64,000 nt of DNA from Flavobacterium tiangeerense (lineage in GTDB: Bacteria; Bacteroidota; Bacteroidia; Flavobacteriales; Flavobacteriaceae), in the NCBI RefSeq assembly GCF_007830355.1, contig NZ_VLKO01000009.1:1-64000 (forward strand), in the 5' to 3' direction. The translations under genes and the position numbers were made by a program. Every line of letters starts with the position of its first letter. Within the stretch, counting starts at the first letter, position 1. The notes beneath the pieces are model-generated. The model was not told the origin of the DNA. It saw only the letters and a program-made list of their open reading frames with translations, and searched no databases. Below are positions 35,559-42,828 of this stretch, piece after piece.

Positions 35559-36686
35559 TTAGATAATAATTGGAATTCTACGTTTGTTTTGGATGGCAAT
35601 TCTCACTAAAATGATTCCAGAAGTTACAAGTAATGGCAACACAAGAATAAGATGAACTTTGTTGATCATTATTACCAGATAAACCAGTAAGCAAAGGAAG
35701 TTAAAAAGAGCAAGTCTATAGATCCCTCTTTTATTTTTTCTCCAAAAAAAGAATAAAAATCCAAGTAGCGTAGGATTAAAAAGCAAAATATTATAATTAT
35801 TTGCTAGTTCAAGATGCAAGGAATAGAACCATGCAAAAGTGATAAATAATCCAATACAAGCCATTATACTCAAGAAAAATAAATTTATAAATCGCTTGTT
35901 GAGTAACACTATAAAAAAAAGTAAAGCGAAATAAGTGTAAGGATTGTTCCAGTAGGAAAACGGAGCTTCCTTGTTAAGTGAAAGCAGTGTTTTAGTTTCT
36001 GATACAATTGGGTTATTTTGATATTGAATTTTCTTCAAGCTTTCCAATAATTGAAAGGGTAAAAAAAGCTGTGTGCCTTGCTGATCTACTTTGGTTCCAA
36101 AAATGATACTTGTTCCCAGTTTTTCATAAAAGTGATTTTGAAAATAGGGAAACAAAATAGCTCTGTATGTCTCGTCTTGGTGGGATTTATTTACAATTAG
36201 TTTCGTTTTGAGCGTTTTATTGATCATGTCAACCACCATTGAGGTGCAGTTCTTGTCTATGAATTTATAAGTATAATAACTAGATCCTGATGTAAGAGAC
36301 TGGTTTAATGCATCAAACAAATCTTGTTTTTGGACGTTAGCAAGTTGTAATTCTTGTTCAATAACAGCCCTTTCTTCATACTGATATTGAGATAAAAATT
36401 CGGGAAATGTATGGACTGCAGCAAAATATTGCAAGTCTCCTTTTACAAATTTCATAACAAAATTTGGGGTTTGAAAATCAAATGCACCATAGTTGTAAAC
36501 CAAATCCAATGCGTTTGCAGGATCTTGTATTCTCAATGCTGTGTGACCAAAAAGGGAATACGATTCATTTCCTGTTCCACAAGTAATTACACTTACTTTA
36601 GAACTATTTGATAATAAAGTTTTTTGACTGAAAACCCATTGCGATACGATTAAAAAACAAAGTATAAGTGCATTTTTTTTAACCAT
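35559..36686 (-). CDS. DUF4105 domain membrane protein
   Basis: Protein of 375 residues with an N-terminal signal peptide (MVKKNALILCFLIVSQWVFSQ). The soluble part has VSVITCGTGNESYSLFGHTALRIQDP, YNYGAFDF and CTSMVVDMIN, the DUF4105 pattern with a Cys and His arrangement reminiscent of cysteine peptidase or amidase folds. The C-terminal 130 residues are four to five hydrophobic helices. Several in-frame ATGs lie upstream; this one gives the cleanest signal peptide. Function unknown; the family is common in Bacteroidota envelopes. It is downstream of the PorV-like gene, 144 bases away on the same strand. Confidence 0.8.
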   Translation of the reverse strand: MVKKNALILCFLIVSQWVFSQKTLLSNSSKVSVITCGTGNESYSLFGHTALRIQDPANALDLVYNYGAFDFQTPNFVMKFVKGDLQYFAAVHTFPEFLSQYQYEERAVIEQELQLANVQKQDLFDALNQSLTSGSSYYTYKFIDKNCTSMVVDMINKTLKTKLIVNKSHQDETYRAILFPYFQNHFYEKLGTSIIFGTKVDQQGTQLFLPFQLLESLKKIQYQNNPIVSETKTLLSLNKEAPFSYWNNPYTYFALLFFIVLLNKRFINLFFLSIMACIGLFITFAWFYSLHLELANNYNILLFNPTLLGFLFFFWRKNKRGIYRLALFNFLCLLVYLVIMINKVHLILVLPLLVTSGIILVRIAIQNKRRIPIII

Positions 36687-36830
36687 TGATGCTAGCATGT
36701 TCATGTAGTTTAGTTGGATTTGTAGTAATGAAACAGAAAACAAATATAAAAATAATAAGCTTTGACCTCTTTATTTTTGTTCAAAACAAACTTGAAAACC
36801 TTTTTAAAATTAATAATCTATCAAGAAATT

Positions 36831-37901
36831 TTAATTTCTAAAAATGCTTAAGTCAACCTTTAAGGAAAAGATATTAGAATATAACGCGGTACTTTGATTA
36901 CCAATATCTGTCAAAGCATAATCTATTTGGATGCCTTTGTACTTGAATCCTAATCCCACATTAGGCTGAAAACCTACTTTTTCACTGCCGTCAAGTTGCA
37001 TTACGTTTTGAAAATTCCCCATTCCTGTTCTGATAAAAACCAAATCGGTATAGCCAAATTCTAGTCCTACAGCAGGATCTATACTAATGCCATCTGTTGA
37101 AATCAAATCATTTGTTTTAGCAAATCGCATGTTCATATTAACCGCTGCTTCAATACTGTAATCATATCTAAATATGAATTTTTTAGCCAATCCTACTTGG
37201 ATTTTTGGTGCGGTAATTTCGGCGCTTTCGGGTAATTCTTGGTTTTCACCTGGAATAGCATTTGCAATTTTTTGGTATTCCTTTTCATTGATATCCCAAA
37301 CGTTGTAAGTAGTAGTAATGTCTCGGAGCATTAAGCCAAATTGCCAATTGTTTTTTTCAAATTGTATTCCAGCATCAAAACCAAAACCCCAAGAATTTGC
37401 AAATTTTCCTATGATACGCCGAATTATTTTCGCATTAATCCCATATTGAAATCCGGGCACGGGTAGCTTTCGAGCATACGAAAAGGTAAAACCATAATCA
37501 GCTGTTGAAAATAAGCTGATTCTATTGTAGTCAATATTTCCTTCGCTATCAATAAGTTCAGTGGTGTTTAAAATATCATCTACCCCAAAACGGATCAAAG
37601 AAACTCCCCATGCACAGCGCTCATCAATAGGACTCGCATAGGCTAGATAATCGTATTGGGCAATATTGGCAAAATAATTGGCATGCATAAATGAGACTTG
37701 ATGATCCTCAAGAGCTACAAGACCCGCAGGATTCCAGTATCCAGAGTTCACGTCTTTTGTAGAAGCAACAACAGTATTTGATCGGCCTAATGCCGCAGCA
37801 TCTACTCCAATATTCATGAACTCGTTAGAATATTTCCGAACAGTTTGACTACTAGCAACGGTACTTATGCAAAGTGTAATTATGAAAAGACTTTTTTTCA
37901 A
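36831..37901 (-). CDS. PorV/UPF0164-like outer membrane barrel protein (PorV2-type)
   Basis: Secreted protein (356 aa) with signal peptide MKKSLFIITLCISTVASSQ. The mature part starts with FMNIGVDAAALGRSNTVVAST and NSGYWNPAGLV, the family signature of PorV and PorQ. Alternating short strands with aromatic ends continue to a C-terminal YSNIFSLKVDLSIFRN, as in an outer membrane beta barrel. PorV is a shuttle and cofactor of type IX secretion; this shorter version is often annotated PorV2. Its role here is inferred from family only. A perfect -7 element TATTTTTG lies 34 bases upstream on the same strand. Confidence 0.82.
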   Translation of the reverse strand: MKKSLFIITLCISTVASSQTVRKYSNEFMNIGVDAAALGRSNTVVASTKDVNSGYWNPAGLVALEDHQVSFMHANYFANIAQYDYLAYASPIDERCAWGVSLIRFGVDDILNTTELIDSEGNIDYNRISLFSTADYGFTFSYARKLPVPGFQYGINAKIIRRIIGKFANSWGFGFDAGIQFEKNNWQFGLMLRDITTTYNVWDINEKEYQKIANAIPGENQELPESAEITAPKIQVGLAKKFIFRYDYSIEAAVNMNMRFAKTNDLISTDGISIDPAVGLEFGYTDLVFIRTGMGNFQNVMQLDGSEKVGFQPNVGLGFKYKGIQIDYALTDIGNQSTALYSNIFSLKVDLSIFRN

Positions 37902-37934
37902 GTATATGGTTTTTTATGTAGTGCTATTTTTTTT

Positions 37935-37942
37935 CAAAAATA
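37935..37942 (-). promoter_or_regulatory. -7 promoter element for the PorV-like gene
   Basis: TATTTTTG on the minus strand fits TAnnTTTG exactly and lies about 34 bases upstream of the ATG. No clear TTG is seen at the expected distance. Confidence 0.5.
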
Positions 37943-38105
37943 GAATTTTTTAATGAGCTTCATGCTATTAGTAAATTGAATTATAACGCTATAACGATTG
38001 TAAAAGTATAGTTCTCCAATTATAAAGCTATATAATAGAATTCTTTTGTGCCAATTTTAAATGTATGAATTAAAAAAAAACGTGTATTTCATAGACTTAT
38101 TGTAC

Positions 38106-38113
38106 TAAATTTG
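38106..38113 (+). promoter_or_regulatory. -7 promoter element for pssA
   Basis: TAAATTTG fits TAnnTTTG exactly, 26 bases upstream of the ATG. The 238-base divergent region between the PorV-like gene and pssA therefore has one element for each direction. The -33 TTG is not obvious. Confidence 0.55.
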
Positions 38114-38139
38114 TCCTATTAATTTATAACGCTCCACAG

Positions 38140-38856
38140 ATGATGCTTAAAAAACACATTCCTAATATTATCACATTACTCAATCTTTTTTCTGGTTGTA
38201 TTGCGCTTGTTTTTGCTTTTCATCAAGATTTTAAAATGGCGTTCTTTTTTGTATGCCTCGGGATTTTTTTAGATTTTTTTGATGGTTTTTTTGCCCGTTT
38301 GTTCAATGTCTCTAGTCCATTAGGTTTACAACTTGATTCATTGGCAGATATGGTTACGAGCGGTGTAGTACCAGCAGTGGTTATGTATCACATGATGATT
38401 AGTAATTTAAGTACTGCGGCAGCTGCACCATGGCAGTATTTCCCTTATTTAGGTTTTATAATTGCACTAGGTTCTTGCTATAGATTGGCTAATTTCAATA
38501 TAGACACCCGTCAATCCGATTCTTTTATAGGACTTCCCACTCCAGCAAATGCGCTTTTTATTTTAAGTTTACCTCTTGTTTTAGCAAATACCGATTCCTT
38601 AATTGTAATTGAATTGCTAACTAACGATTGGTTTTTATTAGTAATAACACTATTAAGTGCTTTCATGCTTAATGCTGAGATTCCACTGTTTTCATTGAAA
38701 ATTAAAAAATTTAGTTTCAAAGAAAATAAATTACAAATACTATTCTTAGCAGTTTCCCTTTGTCTTATGCTATTTTTTGGGTTTCTGGGAATTCCGTTAT
38801 TAATTACTTTCTATATCCTTCTTTCTGTAATCCAAAATAAATTTTTACAAAAGTAA
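38140..38856 (+). CDS. pssA: CDP-diacylglycerol--serine O-phosphatidyltransferase
   Basis: Membrane enzyme (238 aa) of the CDP-alcohol phosphatidyltransferase family, making phosphatidylserine from CDP-diacylglycerol and serine, the precursor of phosphatidylethanolamine. The catalytic motif DG-x2-AR-x8-G-x3-D-x3-D is complete in DGFFARLFNVSSPLGLQLDS and the following LAD. About seven hydrophobic helices, with FIGLPTPANALF in the middle as in PssA. Two adjacent ATGs could start it. The GH25 gene follows after eight bases. Confidence 0.92.
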   Translation: MMLKKHIPNIITLLNLFSGCIALVFAFHQDFKMAFFFVCLGIFLDFFDGFFARLFNVSSPLGLQLDSLADMVTSGVVPAVVMYHMMISNLSTAAAAPWQYFPYLGFIIALGSCYRLANFNIDTRQSDSFIGLPTPANALFILSLPLVLANTDSLIVIELLTNDWFLLVITLLSAFMLNAEIPLFSLKIKKFSFKENKLQILFLAVSLCLMLFFGFLGIPLLITFYILLSVIQNKFLQK

Positions 38857-38864
38857 TTTTTGTA

Positions 38865-39731
38865 ATGAGAAAAAAAGTCAGCACAAGAAAGCATTCATAC
38901 AATAGAACGACGACTAGAAAAACGAAGCGTTCTAAAAGTAATCTTTTTTGGTGGTTTTTAGTTGTTTGTTTCTTGGGTGTGATTTTATATCTGGGCTATC
39001 ATTACAGAGGAGGTCTTGCGTATTATTTAGGATTTAAATCCAATAAAATAAATTCCCAAACTGCCGAAGAAAAACGAATTTCAGACATTAGAAATGTGCA
39101 GGTCCTTGAAAAAAGCAACGGAAAAAGTGTGGGTATAGATGTTTCTGAATACCAAGGAAAAATAAGTTGGTCTTATGTCGATACGTTAGAGCAGCAATAT
39201 CCGATTCAGTTTGTATTTATAAGAGCCACGGTAGGAAAAGATCGAAAGGATAGAAAATTTAATCAAAATTGGGCTGGTGCCAAAAAAAATAAAATGATCC
39301 GAGGAGCCTATCATTATTACCGTCCCAATGAAAATTCTATAGAGCAAGCCCGACTTTTTATAAAGACCGTCACCCTACAAAAGGGAGATTTGCCTCCAGT
39401 GGTTGACCTTGAAAAACTTCCAAAAAACCAATCCATTCAAAATTTAAAACTTGGTTTGAGAAGGTGGTTACAGGCCGTAGAAGCGCATTATCAAGTAAAA
39501 CCGATCATTTACACGGGAGAACGTTATTACGATGATTTTTTGAAAGAGGAATTTAGTGACTATCTTTTTTGGATAGCCAATTACAATTTTTATAGAGAAG
39601 AAATGAAAGACAATTGGTTGTTTTGGCAATTTACAGAGAAAGCTTCGGTACCGGGAATAAAAGGGAATGCAGACGTAAATATTTACAACGGCGATTTGCA
39701 ACAATTACAACACATTACCCTAGAAGAGTAA
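38865..39731 (+). CDS. Membrane-anchored glycoside hydrolase family 25 (lysozyme-like)
   Basis: Muramidase-type protein (288 aa). A very basic N-terminal tail (residues 1-25) precedes one transmembrane helix at about 27-46, and the GH25 domain starts at about residue 88: SVGIDVSEYQGKISW, FVFIRATVGKD, RGAYHYYRPNENS, PPVVDLEKLP with the catalytic Asp-x-Glu, PIIYTGERYY and WLFWQFTEKA. It would cut peptidoglycan on the periplasmic side of the inner membrane. Likely co-transcribed with pssA. It converges with lptB 31 bases on. Confidence 0.92.
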   Translation: MRKKVSTRKHSYNRTTTRKTKRSKSNLFWWFLVVCFLGVILYLGYHYRGGLAYYLGFKSNKINSQTAEEKRISDIRNVQVLEKSNGKSVGIDVSEYQGKISWSYVDTLEQQYPIQFVFIRATVGKDRKDRKFNQNWAGAKKNKMIRGAYHYYRPNENSIEQARLFIKTVTLQKGDLPPVVDLEKLPKNQSIQNLKLGLRRWLQAVEAHYQVKPIIYTGERYYDDFLKEEFSDYLFWIANYNFYREEMKDNWLFWQFTEKASVPGIKGNADVNIYNGDLQQLQHITLEE

Positions 39732-39762
39732 CAGTAAAGGCACACTAATTTTATTGCCGAAA

Positions 39763-40503
39763 TTAAAATTCTAACTTTCTTTTTCTCAATTCAAAATTTT
39801 GTCCAAGATACACTCTACGTACCATTTCGTCCTCTACTAATTCTTCGGGAATTCCAGCTTTAAGAATACCGCCTTCAAACATTAAGTAGGTTTTGTCAGT
39901 AATAGCAAGAGTTTCTTGTACGTTGTGATCAGTTATTAAGATACCAATATTTTTGTTTTTCAATTGCGCTACTATCCTTTGAATATCCTCTACCGCTACT
40001 GGATCAACCCCTGCAAAAGGTTCATCAAGCAAAATAAATTTTGGGTCGGTGGCCAAACATCTTGCAATTTCGGTTCTGCGTCGTTCTCCACCCGAAAGTA
40101 AATCACCACGGTTTGTGCGAATGTGTTCTAAACTAAATTCTTCAATTAAACTTTCCATTTTAGCTTCTTGTTCTGCCTTAGAAAGTTTAGTCAATTGCAA
40201 AACACTGAGAATGTTATCTTCAATACTTAGTTTTCTAAAAACGGATGCTTCTTGAGCAAGATATCCTATGCCTTGCTGTGCACGCTTGTACATAGGATAG
40301 TCAGTAATGTTCAAGTCATCTAGAAATATATTTCCCGAATTGGGTTTAACCAATCCTACTATCATGTAAAAAGATGTAGTTTTTCCAGCTCCATTGGGTC
40401 CTAGTAAGCCTACAATTTCTCCTTGATTTACCTCTACAGAAATCCCTTTTACAACACTTCTTCCTTTGTATGTTTTAATTAAATTTTCGGCTCTTAATTG
40501 CAT
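39763..40503 (-). CDS. lptB: LPS export ABC transporter ATP-binding protein
   Basis: Cytoplasmic ATPase (246 aa) of the LptBFG transporter, which extracts lipopolysaccharide from the inner membrane. Walker A GPNGAGKT at residues 35-42, Q-loop LAQEASVFRKLS, signature LSGGERRR, Walker B FILLDEPFAGVDP and the H-loop ITDHNVQETL are all intact; DEPFAGVDP is the LptB hallmark. It is the 3'-most gene of a minus-strand group with the AhpD-like gene, tatC and kdsD, about 113 bases after the AhpD-like gene. Confidence 0.95.
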   Translation of the reverse strand: MQLRAENLIKTYKGRSVVKGISVEVNQGEIVGLLGPNGAGKTTSFYMIVGLVKPNSGNIFLDDLNITDYPMYKRAQQGIGYLAQEASVFRKLSIEDNILSVLQLTKLSKAEQEAKMESLIEEFSLEHIRTNRGDLLSGGERRRTEIARCLATDPKFILLDEPFAGVDPVAVEDIQRIVAQLKNKNIGILITDHNVQETLAITDKTYLMFEGGILKAGIPEELVEDEMVRRVYLGQNFELRKRKLEF

Positions 40504-40616
40504 TTAAGTTATCAGTTTAATGAGTTTGTAGTTTAATTTGAAATGTGCACTTTCAAACAATTGGGTATAATGATAGTTTTTTATTGAATATACAACTTTA
40601 GGTTTTGCTAATGCTT

Positions 40617-40970
40617 TTATTTAGCATCGTTTTCTTCTAGTGCTTCCCAAAATTCATAAGCTCTACGCAAATGAGGAACAACAATAGTACCACCCACAAG
40701 GGTAGCAATTCCCATAGCTTCCATCATTTCTTCCTTAGTAACGCCTTCTTTGTGACTTGTTTCTAAATGGTATTTAACGCAATCATCGCAACGTAATACA
40801 GCAGATGCTACAAGACCTAGTAGTTCTTTTGTTTTTACATCTAGTGCTCCAGCAGCGTAAGCATTGGTGTCAAGATTAAAAATTCTTTTTACAATTTTAT
40901 TGTTGTCTGCTAGTAATTTTTCGTTCATTTTTGAACGGTACTCATTGAATTCTTGAATGATATCAGCCAT
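40617..40970 (-). CDS. Carboxymuconolactone decarboxylase/AhpD-like protein
   Basis: Small all-helical protein (117 aa). RCDDCVKYHLETSHKEGVTKEEMMEAMG holds the CxxC and downstream His of the AhpD fold, which can act in peroxide reduction or as a decarboxylase. Its start overlaps the end of tatC by eight bases, so the two are translationally coupled. A distant relative is found in the arsenosugar island at 51898. Substrate unknown. Confidence 0.88.
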   Translation of the reverse strand: MADIIQEFNEYRSKMNEKLLADNNKIVKRIFNLDTNAYAAGALDVKTKELLGLVASAVLRCDDCVKYHLETSHKEGVTKEEMMEAMGIATLVGGTIVVPHLRRAYEFWEALEENDAK

Positions 40971-41778
40971 TTTGTTTGTTTTGATTTTTTACTACTATTT
41001 TCGATATTAAAATACTTGCTTCATAAATGATTAGCATAGGTATGGTAACTATAATTTGACTTACAACATCTGGAGGTGTTACAATTGCTGCCACAACAAG
41101 AATGATAATGACGGCGTATTTCCAATATTTTCTTAAAAACTCAGGCGTTACAAGGCCTACCTTAGTTAAGAAATAAATTATTATGGGTAACTCAAAAAAC
41201 AGGCCACAAGCTATGACACTTGTTTTTACCATGCCGATATAAGAATCTATGCTAAACTGGTTGATAACTACGGTACTTACTGTAAAAGTAGCAAAGAAGT
41301 TAACAGACATTGGAACTATTACGTAATATCCAAAAAGAACACCTATAAAAAATAGCATAGAAGAAGAAAAAATAAACAATTTAGCATGCTTTTTTTCTGA
41401 TTCATACAAGGCAGGACTGATGAATTTCCAGACTTCCCAAAGAATAAAAGGGAAGGAAAGGATGAAACCCGCTGTGATACAAGACCAAATAAGTACATTT
41501 ATTTGTCCCTCCATATTTGTGTTTTGGATAATAAACGGCATTTCTTTAACACAAATCAAATCGGAATAGCCCAGCTGACTGGATAAATCACAAAAGAATC
41601 GATACGTTATAAAATCAGCTTTAGTAGGGCCAAAAATAATGACGTCAAATATATAATCACTAATTAAAAATGCAACCGTAGCTAGTATCAATACTGCTAT
41701 AGTGCTGCGCACCAACAACCATCTCAACTCTTCTAGATGGTCCAAAAACGACATTTCGTTTAGATTTTTTTTTGCCAT
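40963..41778 (-). CDS. tatC: Sec-independent protein translocase TatC
   Basis: Inner-membrane receptor of the twin-arginine translocase (271 aa). The N-terminus MSFLDHLEELRWLLVRS carries the conserved HLEELR motif for signal-peptide recognition. Six hydrophobic helices follow, with FILWEVWKFISPALYESEK and FELPIIIYFLTKVGLVTPEFLRKYWKY as family blocks. Its start shares one base with the kdsD stop (TAATG). TatA/TatB genes are not in this window. Confidence 0.95.
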   Translation of the reverse strand: MAKKNLNEMSFLDHLEELRWLLVRSTIAVLILATVAFLISDYIFDVIIFGPTKADFITYRFFCDLSSQLGYSDLICVKEMPFIIQNTNMEGQINVLIWSCITAGFILSFPFILWEVWKFISPALYESEKKHAKLFIFSSSMLFFIGVLFGYYVIVPMSVNFFATFTVSTVVINQFSIDSYIGMVKTSVIACGLFFELPIIIYFLTKVGLVTPEFLRKYWKYAVIIILVVAAIVTPPDVVSQIIVTIPMLIIYEASILISKIVVKNQNKQNG

Positions 41779-42743
41779 TATACGATTCCTTCTTTTAAAA
41801 TGTCATGTAAATGCAATACTCCCTTGTAGACTCCTTGATCAACTACTACAAGTTGGGTAATAGCAAAATCTTCCATGGTGTTTAATGCGTCTACTACCAT
41901 AGCTTCGGATGTCGTGATTTTAGGATTTTTAGTCATTATGTCACTGGCCGTTAGTTCCGTAAAGGTATCCCTTTCGTTCAACATTCTACGTATGTCACCA
42001 TCAGTAATTATTCCTATGACAATCTCATTCTCTACAACAGCTGTAACACCCAAGCGTTTTTCTGAAATTTCAAAAATAACTTTTTTTATAGAGGCATCTG
42101 CGGATACTGCTGGCTTTAAACTGTGTTCCAGCATGTCTTTTACACGCAGTAATAATTTTTTGCCTAGTGCACCTCCAGGATGGTAAACCGCAAAATCCTC
42201 CGGTTTAAAATTCCTAAATTCCATTAAGCATACCACAAGAGCATCTCCCATTACAAGTTGTGCGGTTGTGCTGTTTGTTGGGGCAAGATTATTAGGACAA
42301 GACTCGGAATCAATAGTGGTGTTTAATACAAAATCAGATCCTTTTGCTAAGAATGATGATGTATTTCCTGTGATTGCAATCAATGTGTTTCCAAAACGTT
42401 TTAATAACGGAACGAGCACTTTTATCTCGGGACTGTTGCCGCTTTTTGAAATACAAATAATCGCATCTTCATGTTGTATCATGCCTAAATCTCCATGAAT
42501 AGCCTCTGCAGCGTGTAAAAACAAAGAAGGTGTCCCTGTAGAATTGAATGAAGCTACCATTTTTTGAGCAATGATAGCGCTTTTCCCTATTCCAGTAACG
42601 ACTAATCTCCCTTTTGAATTGTAGATTGAGTTTACAGCATTTACGAAGTTTTCGTCCAGATAATCAGTGAGTTTTGCTATTGATTGACTTTCAGATAAAA
42701 TGGTTTTTTTGGCACTAGCCAATATATTTTCTTTTGAATTCAA
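41778..42743 (-). CDS. kdsD: Arabinose-5-phosphate isomerase, KpsF/GutQ family (KDO pathway), TTG start
   Basis: Sugar-phosphate isomerase (321 aa) converting ribulose 5-phosphate to arabinose 5-phosphate for KDO. The SIS domain spans about residues 35-170 (GRLVVTGIGKSAIIAQKMVASFNSTG, GDLGMIQHEDAIICISKSGNSPE, SCPNNLAPTNSTT), then AVYHPGGALGKKLLLRV and two CBS domains. The only start that fits the family length is a TTG giving MNSKENILASAKK. The longer open frame would overlap recQ and add 60 unrelated residues. Proximity to lptB links it to lipopolysaccharide synthesis. Confidence 0.88.
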   Translation of the reverse strand: MNSKENILASAKKTILSESQSIAKLTDYLDENFVNAVNSIYNSKGRLVVTGIGKSAIIAQKMVASFNSTGTPSLFLHAAEAIHGDLGMIQHEDAIICISKSGNSPEIKVLVPLLKRFGNTLIAITGNTSSFLAKGSDFVLNTTIDSESCPNNLAPTNSTTAQLVMGDALVVCLMEFRNFKPEDFAVYHPGGALGKKLLLRVKDMLEHSLKPAVSADASIKKVIFEISEKRLGVTAVVENEIVIGIITDGDIRRMLNERDTFTELTASDIMTKNPKITTSEAMVVDALNTMEDFAITQLVVVDQGVYKGVLHLHDILKEGIV

Positions 42744-42760
42744 AACAGAATAATTAAAAT

Positions 42761-42790
42761 TTGTAAGTGTAAAAGAAATTTGTACCTTTA
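42761..42790 (+). promoter_or_regulatory. Promoter of recQ
   Basis: TTG at 42761-42763, 19 bases, then TACCTTTA at 42783-42790, one mismatch from TAnnTTTG. It lies about 38 bases upstream of the recQ ATG and inside the 85-base divergent gap to kdsD. Confidence 0.6.
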
Positions 42791-42828
42791 GATATTGCAA
42801 ATTTATACAAAATACCACGTAATAAAGA

